From: Fasciola hepatica
Taxonomy: Eukaryota > Platyhelminthes > Trematoda > Plagiorchiida > Fasciolidae
Direction of reading: 5' to 3'
DNA length: 64,000 bases
Assembly (NCBI GenBank): GCA_948099385.1
Contig: CANUEZ040000156.1
Coordinates: 1-64,000 of the forward strand
Part shown: positions 29,477-45,763 of the stretch, in pieces
How the letters are laid out: each line of letters opens with the position of its first letter
Numbering within the stretch: the stretch's first letter is position 1
Position numbers and translations under genes: made by a program
The notes under the pieces: generated by a model
What the model was told of the DNA's origin: nothing
Database searches by the model: none
What the model saw: the letters and a program-made list of their open reading frames with translations, nothing else

Positions 29477-32400
29477 TAGTCCCGAGCGTGATCCGGGTGT
29501 GTGGCTGTCCGTCGGCCTGACCTAGCGCGTGCTTGTTGCTGGCTTGCTCGAATCAGCGGCCGTGTGAGCGTCACGCGTGCATGGTCTGATTGAACGGACT
29601 CGGCCGCCTCCTCGGTTGATCGTCCGGCCCGATCGGGAATGGGGTACGCAGTTATGCGTATCTCATACACCCGATTCGGCCTGGAGGAACTGGCCTGTGC
29701 TGAGCGGCTATTTCATCAAATAACACAATTACACCAACTTATTACAAACTATAATCAACAACACACATCAAATACTATATGACCAAATCAAACTATTAAC
29801 ACGAACACGATCATGCACACTACACTGCCACTTGACGAGAAAGAACAAATCAATTGAGAATAGTTATAATAAACAAAATACCACATGTAAACCTCAATCA
29901 ACACAATCAATCACATCGAGTACGCACGAGCAGATAATTAGGCTTGCCTAAATTCCCAACACGACACCAAGCGTTCACACTCAGTTTTACTCCAACTGAT
30001 CACACATCGTACGCATGTGATTTGCGACAGCCATATGCGACATGTGCATCACGGAACCACAGTGTACGGATGATGCGAGACACAGAAAAGCACCAGATGC
30101 ACGGGAAAGCGCGCGCATGCAAGTACGGACGAAACATACGACTGACACGGGAGCATTCAGTAGATAACTATTTAGCTCGTCTCGCACACAATCATGCTCG
30201 TCGTGTGCAATCCTGCTGCAAAGGGAGGAGATGAATTGGATAACTTATTCTTCATTCGCATCCAGTTGAGTTTGGATTGCTCGGGGTTGTTGAATTGGTC
30301 TTTTGATCATTTGTGTGGGTTTGATTTAGTCAGAGTACAATGCTAGTCGGTCTTGTGTGCAACTGGTCTGGTCAACTAGGTTTTGCAGTTCGCATTTAAG
30401 ATCGTACTTCTAGGGATCATTCCTACAGTACGTATCACCAGGACGTCAGTCAAACTGACCCGTCCACCCAACCGCGATGACGATCCGCATGGCCTAGTCC
30501 CGAGCGTGATCCGGGTGTGTGGCTGTCCGTCGGCCTGACCTAGCGCGTGCTTGTTGCTGGCTTGCTCGAATCAGCGGCCGTGTGAGCGTCACGCGTGCAT
30601 GGTCTGATTGAACGGACTCGGCCGCCTCCTCGGTTGATCGTCCGGCCCGATCGGGAATGGGGTACGCAGTTATGCGTATCTCATACACCCGATTCGGCCT
30701 GGAGGAACTGGCCTGTGCTGAGCGGCTATTTCATCAAATAACACAATTACACCAACTTATTACAAACTATAATCAACAACACACATCAAATACTATATGA
30801 CCAAATCAAACTATTAACACGAACACGATCATGCACACTACACTGCCACTTGACGAGAAAGAACAAATCAATTGAGAATAGTTATAATAAACAAAATACC
30901 ACATGTAAACCTCAATCAACACAATCAATCACATCGAGTACGCACGAGCAGATAATTAGGCTTGCCTAAATTCCCAACACGACATCAAGCGTTCACACTC
31001 AGTTTTACTCCAACTGATCACACATCGTACGCATGTGATTTGCGACAGCCATATGCGACATGTGCATCACGGAACCACAGTGTACGGATGATGCGAGACA
31101 CAGAAAAGCACCAGATGCACGGGAAAGCGCGCGCATGCAATTACGGACGAAACATACGACTGACACGGGAGCATTCAGTAGATAACTATTTAGCTCGTCT
31201 CGCACACAATCATGCTCGTCGTGTGCAATCCTGCTGCAAAGGGAGGAGATGAATTGGATAACTTATTCTTCATTCGCATCCAGTTGAGTTTGGATTGCTC
31301 GGGGTTGTTGAATTGGTCTTTTGATCATTTGTGTGGGTTCGATTTAGTCAGAGTACAATGCTAGTCGGTCTTGTGTGCAACTGGTCTGGTCAACTAGGTT
31401 TTGCAGTTCGCATTTAAGATCGTACTTCTAGGGATCATTCCTACAGTACGTATCACCAGGACGTCAGTCAAACTGACCCGTCCACCCAACCGCGATGACG
31501 ATCCGCATGGCCTAGTCCCGAGCGTGATCCGGGTGTGTGGCTGTCCGTCGGCCTGACCTAGCGCGTGCTTGTTGCTGGCTTGCTCGAATCAGCGGCCGTG
31601 TGAGCGTCACGCGTGCATGGTCTGATTGAACGGACTCGGCCGCCTCCTCGGTTGATCGTCCGGCCCGATCGGGAATGGGGTACGCAGTTATGCGTATCTC
31701 ATACACCCGATTCGGCCTGGAGGAACTGGCCTGTGCTGAGCGGCTATTTCATCAAATAACACAATTACACCAACTTATTACAAACTATAATCAACAACAC
31801 ACATCAAATACTATATGACCAAATCAAACTATTAACACGAACACGATCATGCACACTACACTGCCACTTGACGAGAAAGAACAAATCAATTGAGAATAGT
31901 TATAATAAACAAAATACCACATGTAAACCTCAATCAACACAATCAATCACATCGAGTACGCACGAGCAGATAATTAGGCTTGCCTAAATTCCAAACACGA
32001 CACCAAGCGTTCACACTCAGTTTTACTCCAACTGATCACACATCGTACGCATGTGATTTGCGACAGCCATATGCGACATGTGCATCACGGAGCCACAGTG
32101 TACGGATGATGCGAGACACAGAAAAGCACCAGATGCACGGGAAAGCGCGCGCATGCAATTACGGACGAAACATACTACTGACACGGGAGCATTCAGTAGA
32201 TAACTATTTAGCTCGTCTCGCACACAATCATGCTCGTCGTGTGCAATCCTGCTGCAAAGGGAGGAGATGAATTGGATAACTTATTCTTCATTCGCATCCA
32301 GTTGAGTTTGGATTGCTCGGGGTTGTTGAATTGGTCTTTTGATCATTTGTGTGGGTTCGATTTAGTCAGAGTACAATGCTAGTCGGTCTTGTGTGCAACT

Positions 32401-35400
32401 GGTCTGGTCAACTAGGTTTTGCAGTTCGCATTTAAGATCGTACTTCTAGGGATCATTCCTACAGTACGTATCACCAGGACGTCAGTCAAACTGACCCGTC
32501 CACCCAACCGCGATGACGATCCGCATGGCCTAGTCCCGAGCGTGATCCGGGTGTGTGGCTGTCCGTCGGCCTGACCTAGCGCGTGCTTGTTGCTGGCTTG
32601 CTCGAATCAGCGGCCGTGTGAGCGTCACGCGTGCATGGTCTGATTGAACGGACTCGGCCGCCTCCTCGGTTGATCGTCCGGCCCGATCGGGAATGGGGTA
32701 CGCAGTTATGCGTATCTCATACACCCGATTCGGCCTGGAGGAACTGGCCTGTGCTGAGCGGCTATTTCATCAAATAACACAATTACACCAACTTATTACA
32801 AACTATAATCAACAACACACATCAAATACTATATGACCAAATCAAACTATTAACACGAACACGATCATGCACACTACACTGCCACTTGACGAGAAAGAAC
32901 AAATCAATTGAGAATAGTTATAATAAACAAAATACCACATGTAAACCTCAATCAACACAATCAATCACATCGAGTACGCACGAGCAGATAATTAGGCTTG
33001 CCTAAATTCCCAACACGACATCAAGCGTTCACACTCAGTTTTACTCCAACTGATCACACATCGTACGCATGTGATTTGCGACAGCCATATGCGACATGTG
33101 CATCACGGAACCACAGTGTACGGATGATGCGAGACACAGAAAAGCACCAGATGCACGGGAAAGCGCGCGCATGCAAGTACGGACGAAACATACGACTGAC
33201 ACGGGAGCATTCAGTAGATAACTATTTAGCTCGTCTCGCACACAATCATGCTCGTCGTGTGCAATCCTGCTGCAAAGGGAGGAGATGAATTGGATAACTT
33301 ATTCTTCATTCGCATCCAGTTGAGTTTGGATTGCTCGGGGTTGTTGAATTGGTCTTTTGATCATTTGTGTGGGTTCGATTTAGTCAGAGTACAATGCTAG
33401 TCGGTCTTGTGTGCAACTGGTCTGGTCAACTAGGTTTTGCAGTTCGCATTTAAGATCGTACTTCTAGGGATCATTCCTACAGTACGTATCACCAGGACGT
33501 CAGTCAAACTGACCCGTCCACCCAACCGCGATGACGATCCGCATGGCCTAGTCCCGAGCGTGATCCGGGTGTGTGGCTGTCCGTCGGCCTGACCTAGCGC
33601 GTGCTTGTTGCTGGCTTGCTCGAATCAGCGGCCGTGTGAGCGTCACGCGTGCATGGTCTGATTGAACGGACTCGGCCGCCTCCTCGGTTGATCGTCCGGC
33701 CCGATCGGGAATGGGGTACGCAGTTATGCGTATCTCATACACCCGATTCGGCCTGGAGGAACTGGCCTGTGCTGAGCGGCTATTTCATCAAATAACACAA
33801 TTACACCAACTTATTACAAACTATAATCAACAACACACATCAAATACTATATGACCAAATCAAACTATTAACACGAACACGATCATGCACACTACACTGC
33901 CACTTGACGAGAAAGAACAAATCAATTGAGAATAGTTATAATAAACAAAATACCACATGTAAACCTCAATCAACACAATCAATCACATCGAGTACGCACG
34001 AGCAGATAATTAGGCTTGCCTAAATTCCCAACACGACACCAAGCGTTCACACTCAGTTTTACTCCAACTGATCACACATCGTACGCATGTGATTTGCGAC
34101 AGCCATATGCGACATGTGCATCACGGAGCCACAGTGTACGGATGATGCGAGACATAGAAAAGCACCAGATGCACGGGAAAGCGCGCGCATGCAAGTACGG
34201 ACGAAACATACTACTGACACGGGAGCATTCAGTAGATAACTATTTAGCTCGTCTCGCACACAATCATGCTCGTCGTGTGCAATCCTGCTGCAAAGGGAGG
34301 AGATGAATTGGATAACTTATTCTTCATTCGCATCCAGTTGAGTTTGGATTGCTCGGGGTTGTTGAATTGGTCTTTTGATCATTTGTGTGGGTTCGATTTA
34401 GTCAGAGTACAATGCTAGTCGGTCTTGTGTGCAACTGGTCTGGTCAACTAGGTTTTGCAGTTCGCATTTAAGATCGTACTTCTAGGGATCATTCCTACAG
34501 TACGTATCACCAGGACGTCAGTCAAACTGACCCGTCCACCCAACCGCGATGACGATCCGCATGGCCTAGTCCCGAGCGTGATCCGGGTGTGTGGCTGTCC
34601 GTCGGCCTGACCTAGCGCGTGCTTGTTGCTGGCTTGCTCGAATCAGCGGCCGTGTGAGCGTCACGCGTGCATGGTCTGATTGAACGGACTCGGCCGCCTC
34701 CTCGGTTGATCGTCCGGCCCGATCGGGAATGGGGTACGCAGTTATGCGTATCTCATACACCCGATTCGGCCTGGAGGAACTGGCCTGTGCTGAGCGGCTA
34801 TTTCATCAAATAACACAATTACACCAACTTATTACAAACTATAATCAACAACACACATCAAATACTATATGACCAAATCAAACTATTAACACGAACACGA
34901 TCATGCACACTACACTGCCACTTGACGAGAAAGAACAAATCAATTGAGAATAGTTATAATAAACAAAATACCACATGTAAACCTCAATCAACACAATCAA
35001 TCACATCGAGTACGCACGAGCAGATAATTAGGCTTGCCTAAATTCCCAACACGACACCAAGCGTTCACACTCAGTTTTACTCCAACTGATCACACATCGT
35101 ACGCATGTGATTTGCGACAGCCATATGCGACATGTGCATCACGGAGCCACAGTGTACGGATGATGCGAGACACAGAAAAGCACCAGATGCACGGGAAAGC
35201 GCGCGCATGCAATTACGGACGAAACATACTACTGACACGGGAGCATTCAGTAGATAACTATTTAGCTCGTCTCGCACACAATCATGCTCGTCGTGTGCAA
35301 TCCTGCTGCAAAGGGAGGAGATGAATTGGATAACTTATTCTTCATTCGCATCCAGTTGAGTTTGGATTGCTCGGGGTTGTTGAATTGGTCTTTTGATCAT

Positions 35401-38400
35401 TTGTGTGGGTTCGATTTAGTCAGAGTACAATGCTAGTCGGTCTTGTGTGCAACTGGTCTGGTCAACTAGGTTTTGCAGTTCGCATTTAAGATCGTACTTC
35501 TAGGGATCATTCCTACAGTACGTATCACCAGGACGTCAGTCAAACTGACCCGTCCACCCAACCGCGATGACGATCCGCATGGCCTAGTCCCGAGCGTGAT
35601 CCGGGTGTGTGGCTGTCCGTCGGCCTGACCTAGCGCGTGCTTGTTGCTGGCTTGCTCGAATCAGCGGCCGTGTGAGCGTCACGCGTGCATGGTCTGATTG
35701 AACGGACTCGGCCGCCTCCTCGGTTGATCGTCCGGCCCGATCGGGAATGGGGTACGCAGTTATGCGTATCTCATACACCCGATTCGGCCTGGAGGAACTG
35801 GCCTGTGCTGAGCGGCTATTTCATCAAATAACACAATTACACCAACTTATTACAAACTATAATCAACAACACACATCAAATACTATATGACCAAATCAAA
35901 CTATTAACACGAACACGATCATGCACACTACACTGCCACTTGACGAGAAAGAACAAATCAATTGAGAATAGTTATAATAAACAAAATACCACATGTAAAC
36001 CTCAATCAACACAATCAATCACATCGAGTACGCACGAGCAGATAATTAGGCTTGCCTAAATTCCCAACACGACATCAAGCGTTCACACTCAGTTTTACTC
36101 CAACTGATCACACATCGTACGCATGTGATTTGCGACAGCCATATGCGACATGTGCATCACGGAACCACAGTGTACGGATGATGCGAGACACAGAAAAGCA
36201 CCAGATGCACGGGAAAGCGCGCGCATGCAAGTACGGACGAAACATACGACTGACACGGGAGCATTCAGTAGATAACTATTTAGCTCGTCTCGCACACAAT
36301 CATGCTCGTCGTGTGCAATCCTGCTGCAAAGGGAGGAGATGAATTGGATAACTTATTCTTCATTCGCATCCAGTTGAGTTTGGATTGCTCGGGGTTGTTG
36401 AATTGGTCTTTTGATCATTTGTGTGGGTTCGATTTAGTCAGAGTACAATGCTAGTCGGTCTTGTGTGCAACTGGTCTGGTCAACTAGGTTTTGCAGTTCG
36501 CATTTAAGATCGTACTTCTAGGGATCATTCCTACAGTACGTATCACCAGGACGTCAGTCAAACTGACCCGTCCACCCAACCGCGATGACGATCCGCATGG
36601 CCTAGTCCCGAGCGTGATCCGGGTGTGTGGCTGTCCGTCGGCCTGACCTAGCGCGTGCTTGTTGCTGGCTTGCTCGAATCAGCGGCCGTGTGAGCGTCAC
36701 GCGTGCATGGTCTGATTGAACGGACTCGGCCGCCTCCTCGGTTGATCGTCCGGCCCGATCGGGAATGGGGTACGCAGTTATGCGTATCTCATACACCCGA
36801 TTCGGCCTGGAGGAACTGGCCTGTGCTGAGCGGCTATTTCATCAAATAACACAATTACACCAACTTATTACAAACTATAATCAACAACACACATCAAATA
36901 CTATATGACCAAATCAAACTATTAACACGAACACGATCATGCACACTACACTGCCACTTGACGAGAAAGAACAAATCAATTGAGAATAGTTATAATAAAC
37001 AAAATACCACATGTAAACCTCAATCAACACAATCAATCACATCGAGTACGCACGAGCAGATAATTAGGCTTGCCTAAATTCCCAACACGACACCAAGCGT
37101 TCACACTCAGTTTTACTCCAACTGATCACACATCGTACGCATGTGATTTGCGACAGCCATATGCGACATGTGCATCACGGAGCCACAGTGTACGGATGAT
37201 GCGAGACATAGAAAAGCACCAGATGCACGGGAAAGCGCGCGCATGCAAGTACGGACGAAACATACTACTGACACGGGAGCATTCAGTAGATAACTATTTA
37301 GCTCGTCTCGCACACAATCATGCTCGTCGTGTGCAATCCTGCTGCAAAGGGAGGAGATGAATTGGATAACTTATTCTTCATTCGCATCCAGTTGAGTTTG
37401 GATTGCTCGGGGTTGTTGAATTGGTCTTTTGATCATTTGTGTGGGTTCGATTTAGTCAGAGTACAATGCTAGTCGGTCTTGTGTGCAACTGGTCTGGTCA
37501 ACTAGGTTTTGCAGTTCGCATTTAAGATCGTACTTCTAGGGATCATTCCTACAGTACGTATCACCAGGACGTCAGTCAAACTGACCCGTCCACCCAACCG
37601 CGATGACGATCCGCATGGCCTAGTCCCGAGCGTGATCCGGGTGTGTGGCTGTCCGTCGGCCTGACCTAGCGCGTGCTTGTTGCTGGCTTGCTCGAATCAG
37701 CGGCCGTGTGAGCGTCACGCGTGCATGGTCTGATTGAACGGACTCGGCCGCCTCCTCGGTTGATCGTCCGGCCCGATCGGGAATGGGGTACGCAGTTATG
37801 CGTATCTCATACACCCGATTCGGCCTGGAGGAACTGGCCTGTGCTGAGCGGCTATTTCATCAAATAACACAATTACACCAACTTATTACAAACTATAATC
37901 AACAACACACATCAAATACTATATGACCAAATCAAACTATTAACACGAACACGATCATGCACACTACACTGCCACTTGACGAGAAAGAACAAATCAATTG
38001 AGAATAGTTATAATAAACAAAATACCACATGTAAACCTCAATCAACACAATCAATCACATCGAGTACGCACGAGCAGATAATTAGGCTTGCCTAAATTCC
38101 CAACACGACACCAAGCGTTCACACTCAGTTTTACTCCAACTGATCACACATCGTACGCATGTGATTTGCGACAGCCATATGCGACATGTGCATCACGGAG
38201 CCACAGTGTACGGATGATGCGAGACATAGAAAAGCACCAGATGCACGGGAAAGCGCGCGCATGCAAGTACGGACGAAACATACTACTGACACGGGAGCAT
38301 TCAGTAGATAACTATTTAGCTCGTCTCGCACACAATCATGCTCGTCGTGTGCAATCCTGCTGCAAAGGGAGGAGATGAATTGGATAACTTATTCTTCATT

Positions 38401-41400
38401 CGCATCCAGTTGAGTTTGGATTGCTCGGGGTTGTTGAATTGGTCTTTTGATCATTTGTGTGGGTTCGATTTAGTCAGAGTACAATGCTAGTCGGTCTTGT
38501 GTGCAACTGGTCTGGTCAACTAGGTTTTGCAGTTCGCATTTAAGATCGTACTTCTAGGGATCATTCCTACAGTACGTATCACCAGGACGTCAGTCAAACT
38601 GACCCGTCCACCCAACCGCGATGACGATCCGCATGGCCTAGTCCCGAGCGTGATCCGGGTGTGTGGCTGTCCGTCGGCCTGACCTAGCGCGTGCTTGTTG
38701 CTGGCTTGCTCGAATCAGCGGCCGTGTGAGCGTCACGCGTGCATGGTCTGATTGAACGGACTCGGCCGCCTCCTCGGTTGATCGTCCGGCCCGATCGGGA
38801 ATGGGGTACGCAGTTATGCGTATCTCATACACCCGATTCGGCCTGGAGGAACTGGCCTGTGCTGAGCGGCTATTTCATCAAATAACACAATTACACCAAC
38901 TTATTACAAACTATAATCAACAACACACATCAAATACTATATGACCAAATCAAACTATTAACACGAACACGATCATGCACACTACACTGCCACTTGACGA
39001 GAAAGAACAAATCAATTGAGAATAGTTATAATAAACAAAATACCACATGTAAACCTCAATCAACACAATCAATCACATCGAGTACGCACGAGCAGATAAT
39101 TAGGCTTGCCTAAATTCCCAACACGACACCAAGCGTTCACACTCAGTTTTACTCCAACTGATCACACATCGTACGCATGTGATTTGCGACAGCCATATGC
39201 GACATGTGCATCACGGAGCCACAGTGTACGGATGATGCGAGACATAGAAAAGCACCAGATGCACGGGAAAGCGCGCCCATGCAAGTACGGACGAAACATA
39301 CTACTGACACGGGAGCATTCAGTAGATAACTATTTAGCTCGTCTCGCACACAATCATGCTCGTCGTGTGCAATCCTGCTGCAAAGGGAGGAGATGAATTG
39401 GATAACTTATTCTTCATTCGCATCCAGTTGAGTTTGGATTGCTCGGGGTTGTTGAATTGGTCTTTTGATCATTTGTGTGGGTTCGATTTAGTCAGAGTAC
39501 AATGCTAGTCGGTCTTGTGTGCAACTGGTCTGGTCAACTAGGTTTTGCAGTTCGCATTTAAGATCGTACTTCTAGGGATCATTCCTACAGTACGTATCAC
39601 CAGGACGTCAGTCAAACTGACCCGTCCACCCAACCGCGATGACGATCCGCATGGCCTAGTCCCGAGCGTGATCCGGGTGTGTGGCTGTCCGTCGGCCTGA
39701 CCTAGCGCGTGCTTGTTGCTGGCTTGCTCGAATCAGCGGCCGTGTGAGCGTCACGCGTGCATGGTCTGATTGAACGGACTCGGCCGCCTCCTCGGTTGAT
39801 CGTCCGGCCCGATCGGGAATGGGGTACGCAGTTATGCGTATCTCATACACCCGATTCGGCCTGGAGGAACTGGCCTGTGCTGAGCGGCTATTTCATCAAA
39901 TAACACAATTACACCAACTTATTACAAACTATAATCAACAACACACATCAAATACTATATGACCAAATCAAACTATTAACACGAACACGATCATGCACAC
40001 TACACTGCCACTTGACGAGAAAGAACAAATCAATTGAGAATAGTTATAATAAACAAAATACCACATGTAAACCTCAATCAACACAATCAATCACATCGAG
40101 TACGCACGAGCAGATAATTAGGCTTGCCTAAATTCCCAACACGACACCAAGCGTTCACACTCAGTTTTACTCCAACTGATCACACATCGTACGCATGTGA
40201 TTTGCGACAGCCATATGCGACATGTGCATCACGGAGCCACAGTGTACGGATGATGCGAGACATAGAAAAGCACCAGATGCACGGGAAAGCGCGCGCATGC
40301 AAGTACGGACGAAACATACTACTGACACGGGAGCATTCAGTAGATAACTATTTAGCTCGTCTCGCACACAATCATGCTCGTCGTGTGCAATCCTGCTGCA
40401 AAGGGAGGAGATGAATTGGATAACTTATTCTTCATTCGCATCCAGTTGAGTTTGGATTGCTCGGGGTTGTTGAATTGGTCTTTTGATCATTTGTGTGGGT
40501 TCGATTTAGTCAGAGTACAATGCTAGTCGGTCTTGTGTGCAACTGGTCTGGTCAACTAGGTTTTGCAGTTCGCATTTAAGATCGTACTTCTAGGGATCAT
40601 TCCTACAGTACGTATCACCAGGACGTCAGTCAAACTGACCCGTCCACCCAACCGCGATGACGATCCGCATGGCCTAGTCCCGAGCGTGATCCGGGTGTGT
40701 GGCTGTCCGTCGGCCTGACCTAGCGCGTGCTTGTTGCTGGCTTGCTCGAATCAGCGGCCGTGTGAGCGTCACGCGTGCATGGTCTGATTGAACGGACTCG
40801 GCCGCCTCCTCGGTTGATCGTCCGGCCCGATCGGGAATGGGGTACGCAGTTATGCGTATCTCATACACCCGATTCGGCCTGGAGGAACTGGCCTGTGCTG
40901 AGCGGCTATTTCATCAAATAACACAATTACACCAACTTATTACAAACTATAATCAACAACACACATCAAATACTATATGACCAAATCAAACTATTAACAC
41001 GAACACGATCATGCACACTACACTGCCACTTGACGAGAAAGAACAAATCAATTGAGAATAGTTATAATAAACAAAATACCACATGTAAACCTCAATCAAC
41101 ACAATCAATCACATCGAGTACGCACGAGCAGATAATTAGGCTTGCCTAAATTCCCAACACGACACCAAGCGTTCACACTCAGTTTTACTCCAACTGATCA
41201 CACATCGTACGCATGTGATTTGCGACAGCCATATGCGACATGTGCATCACGGAGCCACAGTGTACGGATGATGCGAGACATAGAAAAGCACCAGATGCAC
41301 GGGAAAGCGCGCGCATGCAAGTACGGACGAAACATACTACTGACACGGGAGCATTCAGTAGATAACTATTTAGCTCGTCTCGCACACAATCATGCTCGTC

Positions 41401-44400
41401 GTGTGCAATCCTGCTGCAAAGGGAGGAGATGAATTGGATAACTTATTCTTCATTCGCATCCAGTTGAGTTTGGATTGCTCGGGGTTGTTGAATTGGTCTT
41501 TGGATCATTTGTGTGGGTTCGATTTAGTCAGAGTACAATGCTAGTCGGTCTTGTGTGCAACTGGTCTGGTCAACTAGGTTTTGCAGTTCGCATTTAAGAT
41601 CGTACTTCTAGGGATCATTCCTACAGTACGTATCACCAGGACGTCAGTCAAACTGACCCGTCCACCCAACCGCGATGACGATCCGCATGGCCTAGTCCCG
41701 AGCGTGATCCGGGTGTGTGGCTGTCCGTCGGCCTGACCTAGCGCGTGCTTGTTGCTGGCTTGCTCGAATCAGCGGCCGTGTGAGCGTCACGCGTGCATGG
41801 TCTGATTGAACGGACTCGGCCGCCTCCTCGGTTGATCGTCCGGCCCGATCGGGAATGGGGTACGCAGTTATGCGTATCTCATACACCCGATTCGGCCTGG
41901 AGGAACTGGCCTGTGCTGAGCGGCTATTTCATCAAATAACACAATTACACCAACTTATTACAAACTATAATCAACAACACACATCAAATACTATATGACC
42001 AAATCAAACTATTAACACGAACACGATCATGCACACTACACTGCCACTTGACGAGAAAGAACAAATCAATTGAGAATAGTTATAATAAACAAAATACCAC
42101 ATGTAAACCTCAATCAACACAATCAATCACATCGAGTACGCACGAGCAGATAATTAGGCTTGCCTAAATTCCCAACACGACACCAAGCGTTCACACTCAG
42201 TTTTACTCCAACTGATCACACATCGTACGCATGTGATTTGCGACAGCCATATGCGACATGTGCATCACGGAGCCACAGTGTACGGATGATGCGAGACATA
42301 GAAAAGCACCAGATGCACGGGAAAGCGCGCGCATGCAAGTACGGACGAAACATACTACTGACACGGGAGCATTCAGTAGATAACTATTTAGCTCGTCTCG
42401 CACACAATCATGCTCGTCGTGTGCAATCCTGCTGCAAAGGGAGGAGATGAATTGGATAACTTATTCTTCATTCGCATCCAGTTGAGTTTGGATTGCTCGG
42501 GGTTGTTGAATTGGTCTTTTGATCATTTGTGTGGGTTCGATTTAGTCAGAGTACAATGCTAGTCGGTCTTGTGTGCAACTGGTCTGGTCAACTAGGTTTT
42601 GCAGTTCGCATTTAAGATCGTACTTCTAGGGATCATTCCTACAGTACGTATCACCAGGACGTCAGTCAAACTGACCCGTCCACCCAACCGCGATGACGAT
42701 CCGCATGGCCTAGTCCCGAGCGTGATCCGGGTGTGTGGCTGTCCGTCGGCCTGACCTAGCGCGTGCTTGTTGCTGGCTTGCTCGAATCAGCGGCCGTGTG
42801 AGCGTCACGCGTGCATGGTCTGATTGAACGGACTCGGCCGCCTCCTCGGTTGATCGTCCGGCCCGATCGGGAATGGGGTACGCAGTTATGCGTATCTCAT
42901 ACACCCGATTCGGCCTGGAGGAACTGGCCTGTGCTGAGCGGCTATTTCATCAAATAACACAATTACACCAACTTATTACAAACTATAATCAACAACACAC
43001 ATCAAATACTATATGACCAAATCAAACTATTAACACGAACACGATCATGCACACTACACTGCCACTTGACGAGAAAGAACAAATCAATTGAGAATAGTTA
43101 TAATAAACAAAATACCACATGTAAACCTCAATCAACACAATCAATCACATCGAGTACGCACGAGCAGATAATTAGGCTTGCCTAAATTCCCAACACGACA
43201 CCAAGCGTTCACACTCAGTTTTACTCCAACTGATCACACATCGTACGCATGTGATTTGCGACAGCCATATGCGACATGTGCATCACGGAGCCACAGTGTA
43301 CGGATGATGCGAGACATAGAAAAGCACCAGATGCACGGGAAAGCGCGCGCATGCAAGTACGGACGAAACATACTACTGACACGGGAGCATTCAGTAGATA
43401 ACTATTTAGCTCGTCTCGCACACAATCATGCTCGTCGTGTGCAATCCTGCTGCAAAGGGAGGAGATGAATTGGATAACTTATTCTTCATTCGCATCCAGT
43501 TGAGTTTGGATTGCTCGGGGTTGTTGAATTGGTCTTTGGATCATTTGTGTGGGTTCGATTTAGTCAGAGTACAATGCTAGTCGGTCTTGTGTGCAACTGG
43601 TCTGGTCAACTAGGTTTTGCAGTTCGCATTTAAGATCGTACTTCTAGGGATCATTCCTACAGTACGTATCACCAGGACGTCAGTCAAACTGACCCGTCCA
43701 CCCAACCGCGATGACGATCCGCATGGCCTAGTCCCGAGCGTGATCCGGGTGTGTGGCTGTCCGTCGGCCTGACCTAGCGCGTGCTTGTTGCTGGCTTGCT
43801 CGAATCAGCGGCCGTGTGAGCGTCACGCGTGCATGGTCTGATTGAACGGACTCGGCCGCCTCCTCGGTTGATCGTCCGGCCCGATCGGGAATGGGGTACG
43901 CAGTTATGCGTATCTCATACACCCGATTCGGCCTGGAGGAACTGGCCTGTGCTGAGCGGCTATTTCATCAAATAACACAATTACACCAACTTATTACAAA
44001 CTATAATCAACAACACACATCAAATACTATATGACCAAATCAAACTATTAACACGAACACGATCATGCACACTACACTGCCACTTGACGAGAAAGAACAA
44101 ATCAATTGAGAATAGTTATAATAAACAAAATACCACATGTAAACCTCAATCAACACAATCAATCACATCGAGTACGCACGAGCAGATAATTAGGCTTGCC
44201 TAAATTCCCAACACGACACCAAGCGTTCACACTCAGTTTTACTCCAACTGATCACACATCGTACGCATGTGATTTGCGACAGCCATATGCGACATGTGCA
44301 TCACGGAGCCACAGTGTACGGATGATGCGAGACATAGAAAAGCACCAGATGCACGGGAAAGCGCGCGCATGCAAGTACGGACGAAACATACTACTGACAC

Positions 44401-44746
44401 GGGAGCATTCAGTAGATAACTATTTAGCTCGTCTCGCACACAATCATGCTCGTCGTGTGCAATCCTGCTGCAAAGGGAGGAGATGAATTGGATAACTTAT
44501 TCTTCATTCGCATCCAGTTGAGTTTGGATTGCTCGGGGTTGTTGAATTGGTCTTTTGATCATTTGTGTGGGTTCGATTTAGTCAGAGTACAATGCTAGTC
44601 GGTCTTGTGTGCAACTGGTCTGGTCAACTAGGTTTTGCAGTTCGCATTTAAGATCGTACTTCTAGGGATCATTCCTACAGTACGTATCACCAGGACGTCA
44701 GTCAAACTGACCCGTCCACCCAACCGCGATGACGATCCGCATGGCC

Positions 44747-45763
44747 TAGTCCCGAGCGTGATCCGGGTGTGTGGCTGTCCGTCGGCCTGACCTAGCGCGT
44801 GCTTGTTGCTGGCTTGCTCGAATCAGCGGCCGTGTGAGCGTCACGCGTGCATGGTCTGATTGAACGGACTCGGCCGCCTCCTCGGTTGATCGTCCGGCCC
44901 GATCGGGAATGGGGTACGCAGTTATGCGTATCTCATACACCCGATTCGGCCTGGAGGAACTGGCCTGTGCTGAGCGGCTATTTCATCAAATAACACAATT
45001 ACACCAACTTATTACAAACTATAATCAACAACACACATCAAATACTATATGACCAAATCAAACTATTAACACGAACACGATCATGCACACTACACTGCCA
45101 CTTGACGAGAAAGAACAAATCAATTGAGAATAGTTATAATAAACAAAATACCACATGTAAACCTCAATCAACACAATCAATCACATCGAGTACGCACGAG
45201 CAGATAATTAGGCTTGCCTAAATTCCCAACACGACACCAAGCGTTCACACTCAGTTTTACTCCAACTGATCACACATCGTACGCATGTGATTTGCGACAG
45301 CCATATGCGACATGTGCATCACGGAACCACGTGTACGGATGATGCGAGACACAGAAAAGCACCAGATGCACGGGAAAGCGCGCGCATGCAAGTACGGACG
45401 AAACATACGACTGACACGGGAGCATTCAGTAGATAACTATTTAGCTCGTCTCGCACACAATCATGCTCGTCGTGTGCAATCCTGCTGCAAAGGGAGGAGA
45501 TGAATTGGATAACTTATTCTTCATTCGCATCCAGTTGAGTTTGGATTGCTCGGGGTTGTTGAATTGGTCTTTGGATCATTTGTGTGGGTTCGATTTAGTC
45601 AGAGTACAATGCTAGTCGGTCTTGTGTGCAACTGGTCTGGTCAACTAGGTTTTCCAGTTCGCATTTAAGATCGTACTTCTAGGGATCATTCCTACAGTAC
45701 GTATCACCAGGACGTCAGTCAAACTGACCCGTCCACCCAACCGCGATGACGATCCGCATGGCC
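44747..45763. repeat. Satellite unit 19: 1017 bp, single-base deletion
   Basis: CCACGTGTACGG (45328-45339) replaces CCACAGTGTACGG found in the other units. The lost base shifts the 96-codon plus-strand frame, one of the signs that this frame is not a conserved gene. The unit shares other variants (TTTGGATC, TTTTCCAG) with unit 20 next to it. Confidence 0.9.
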
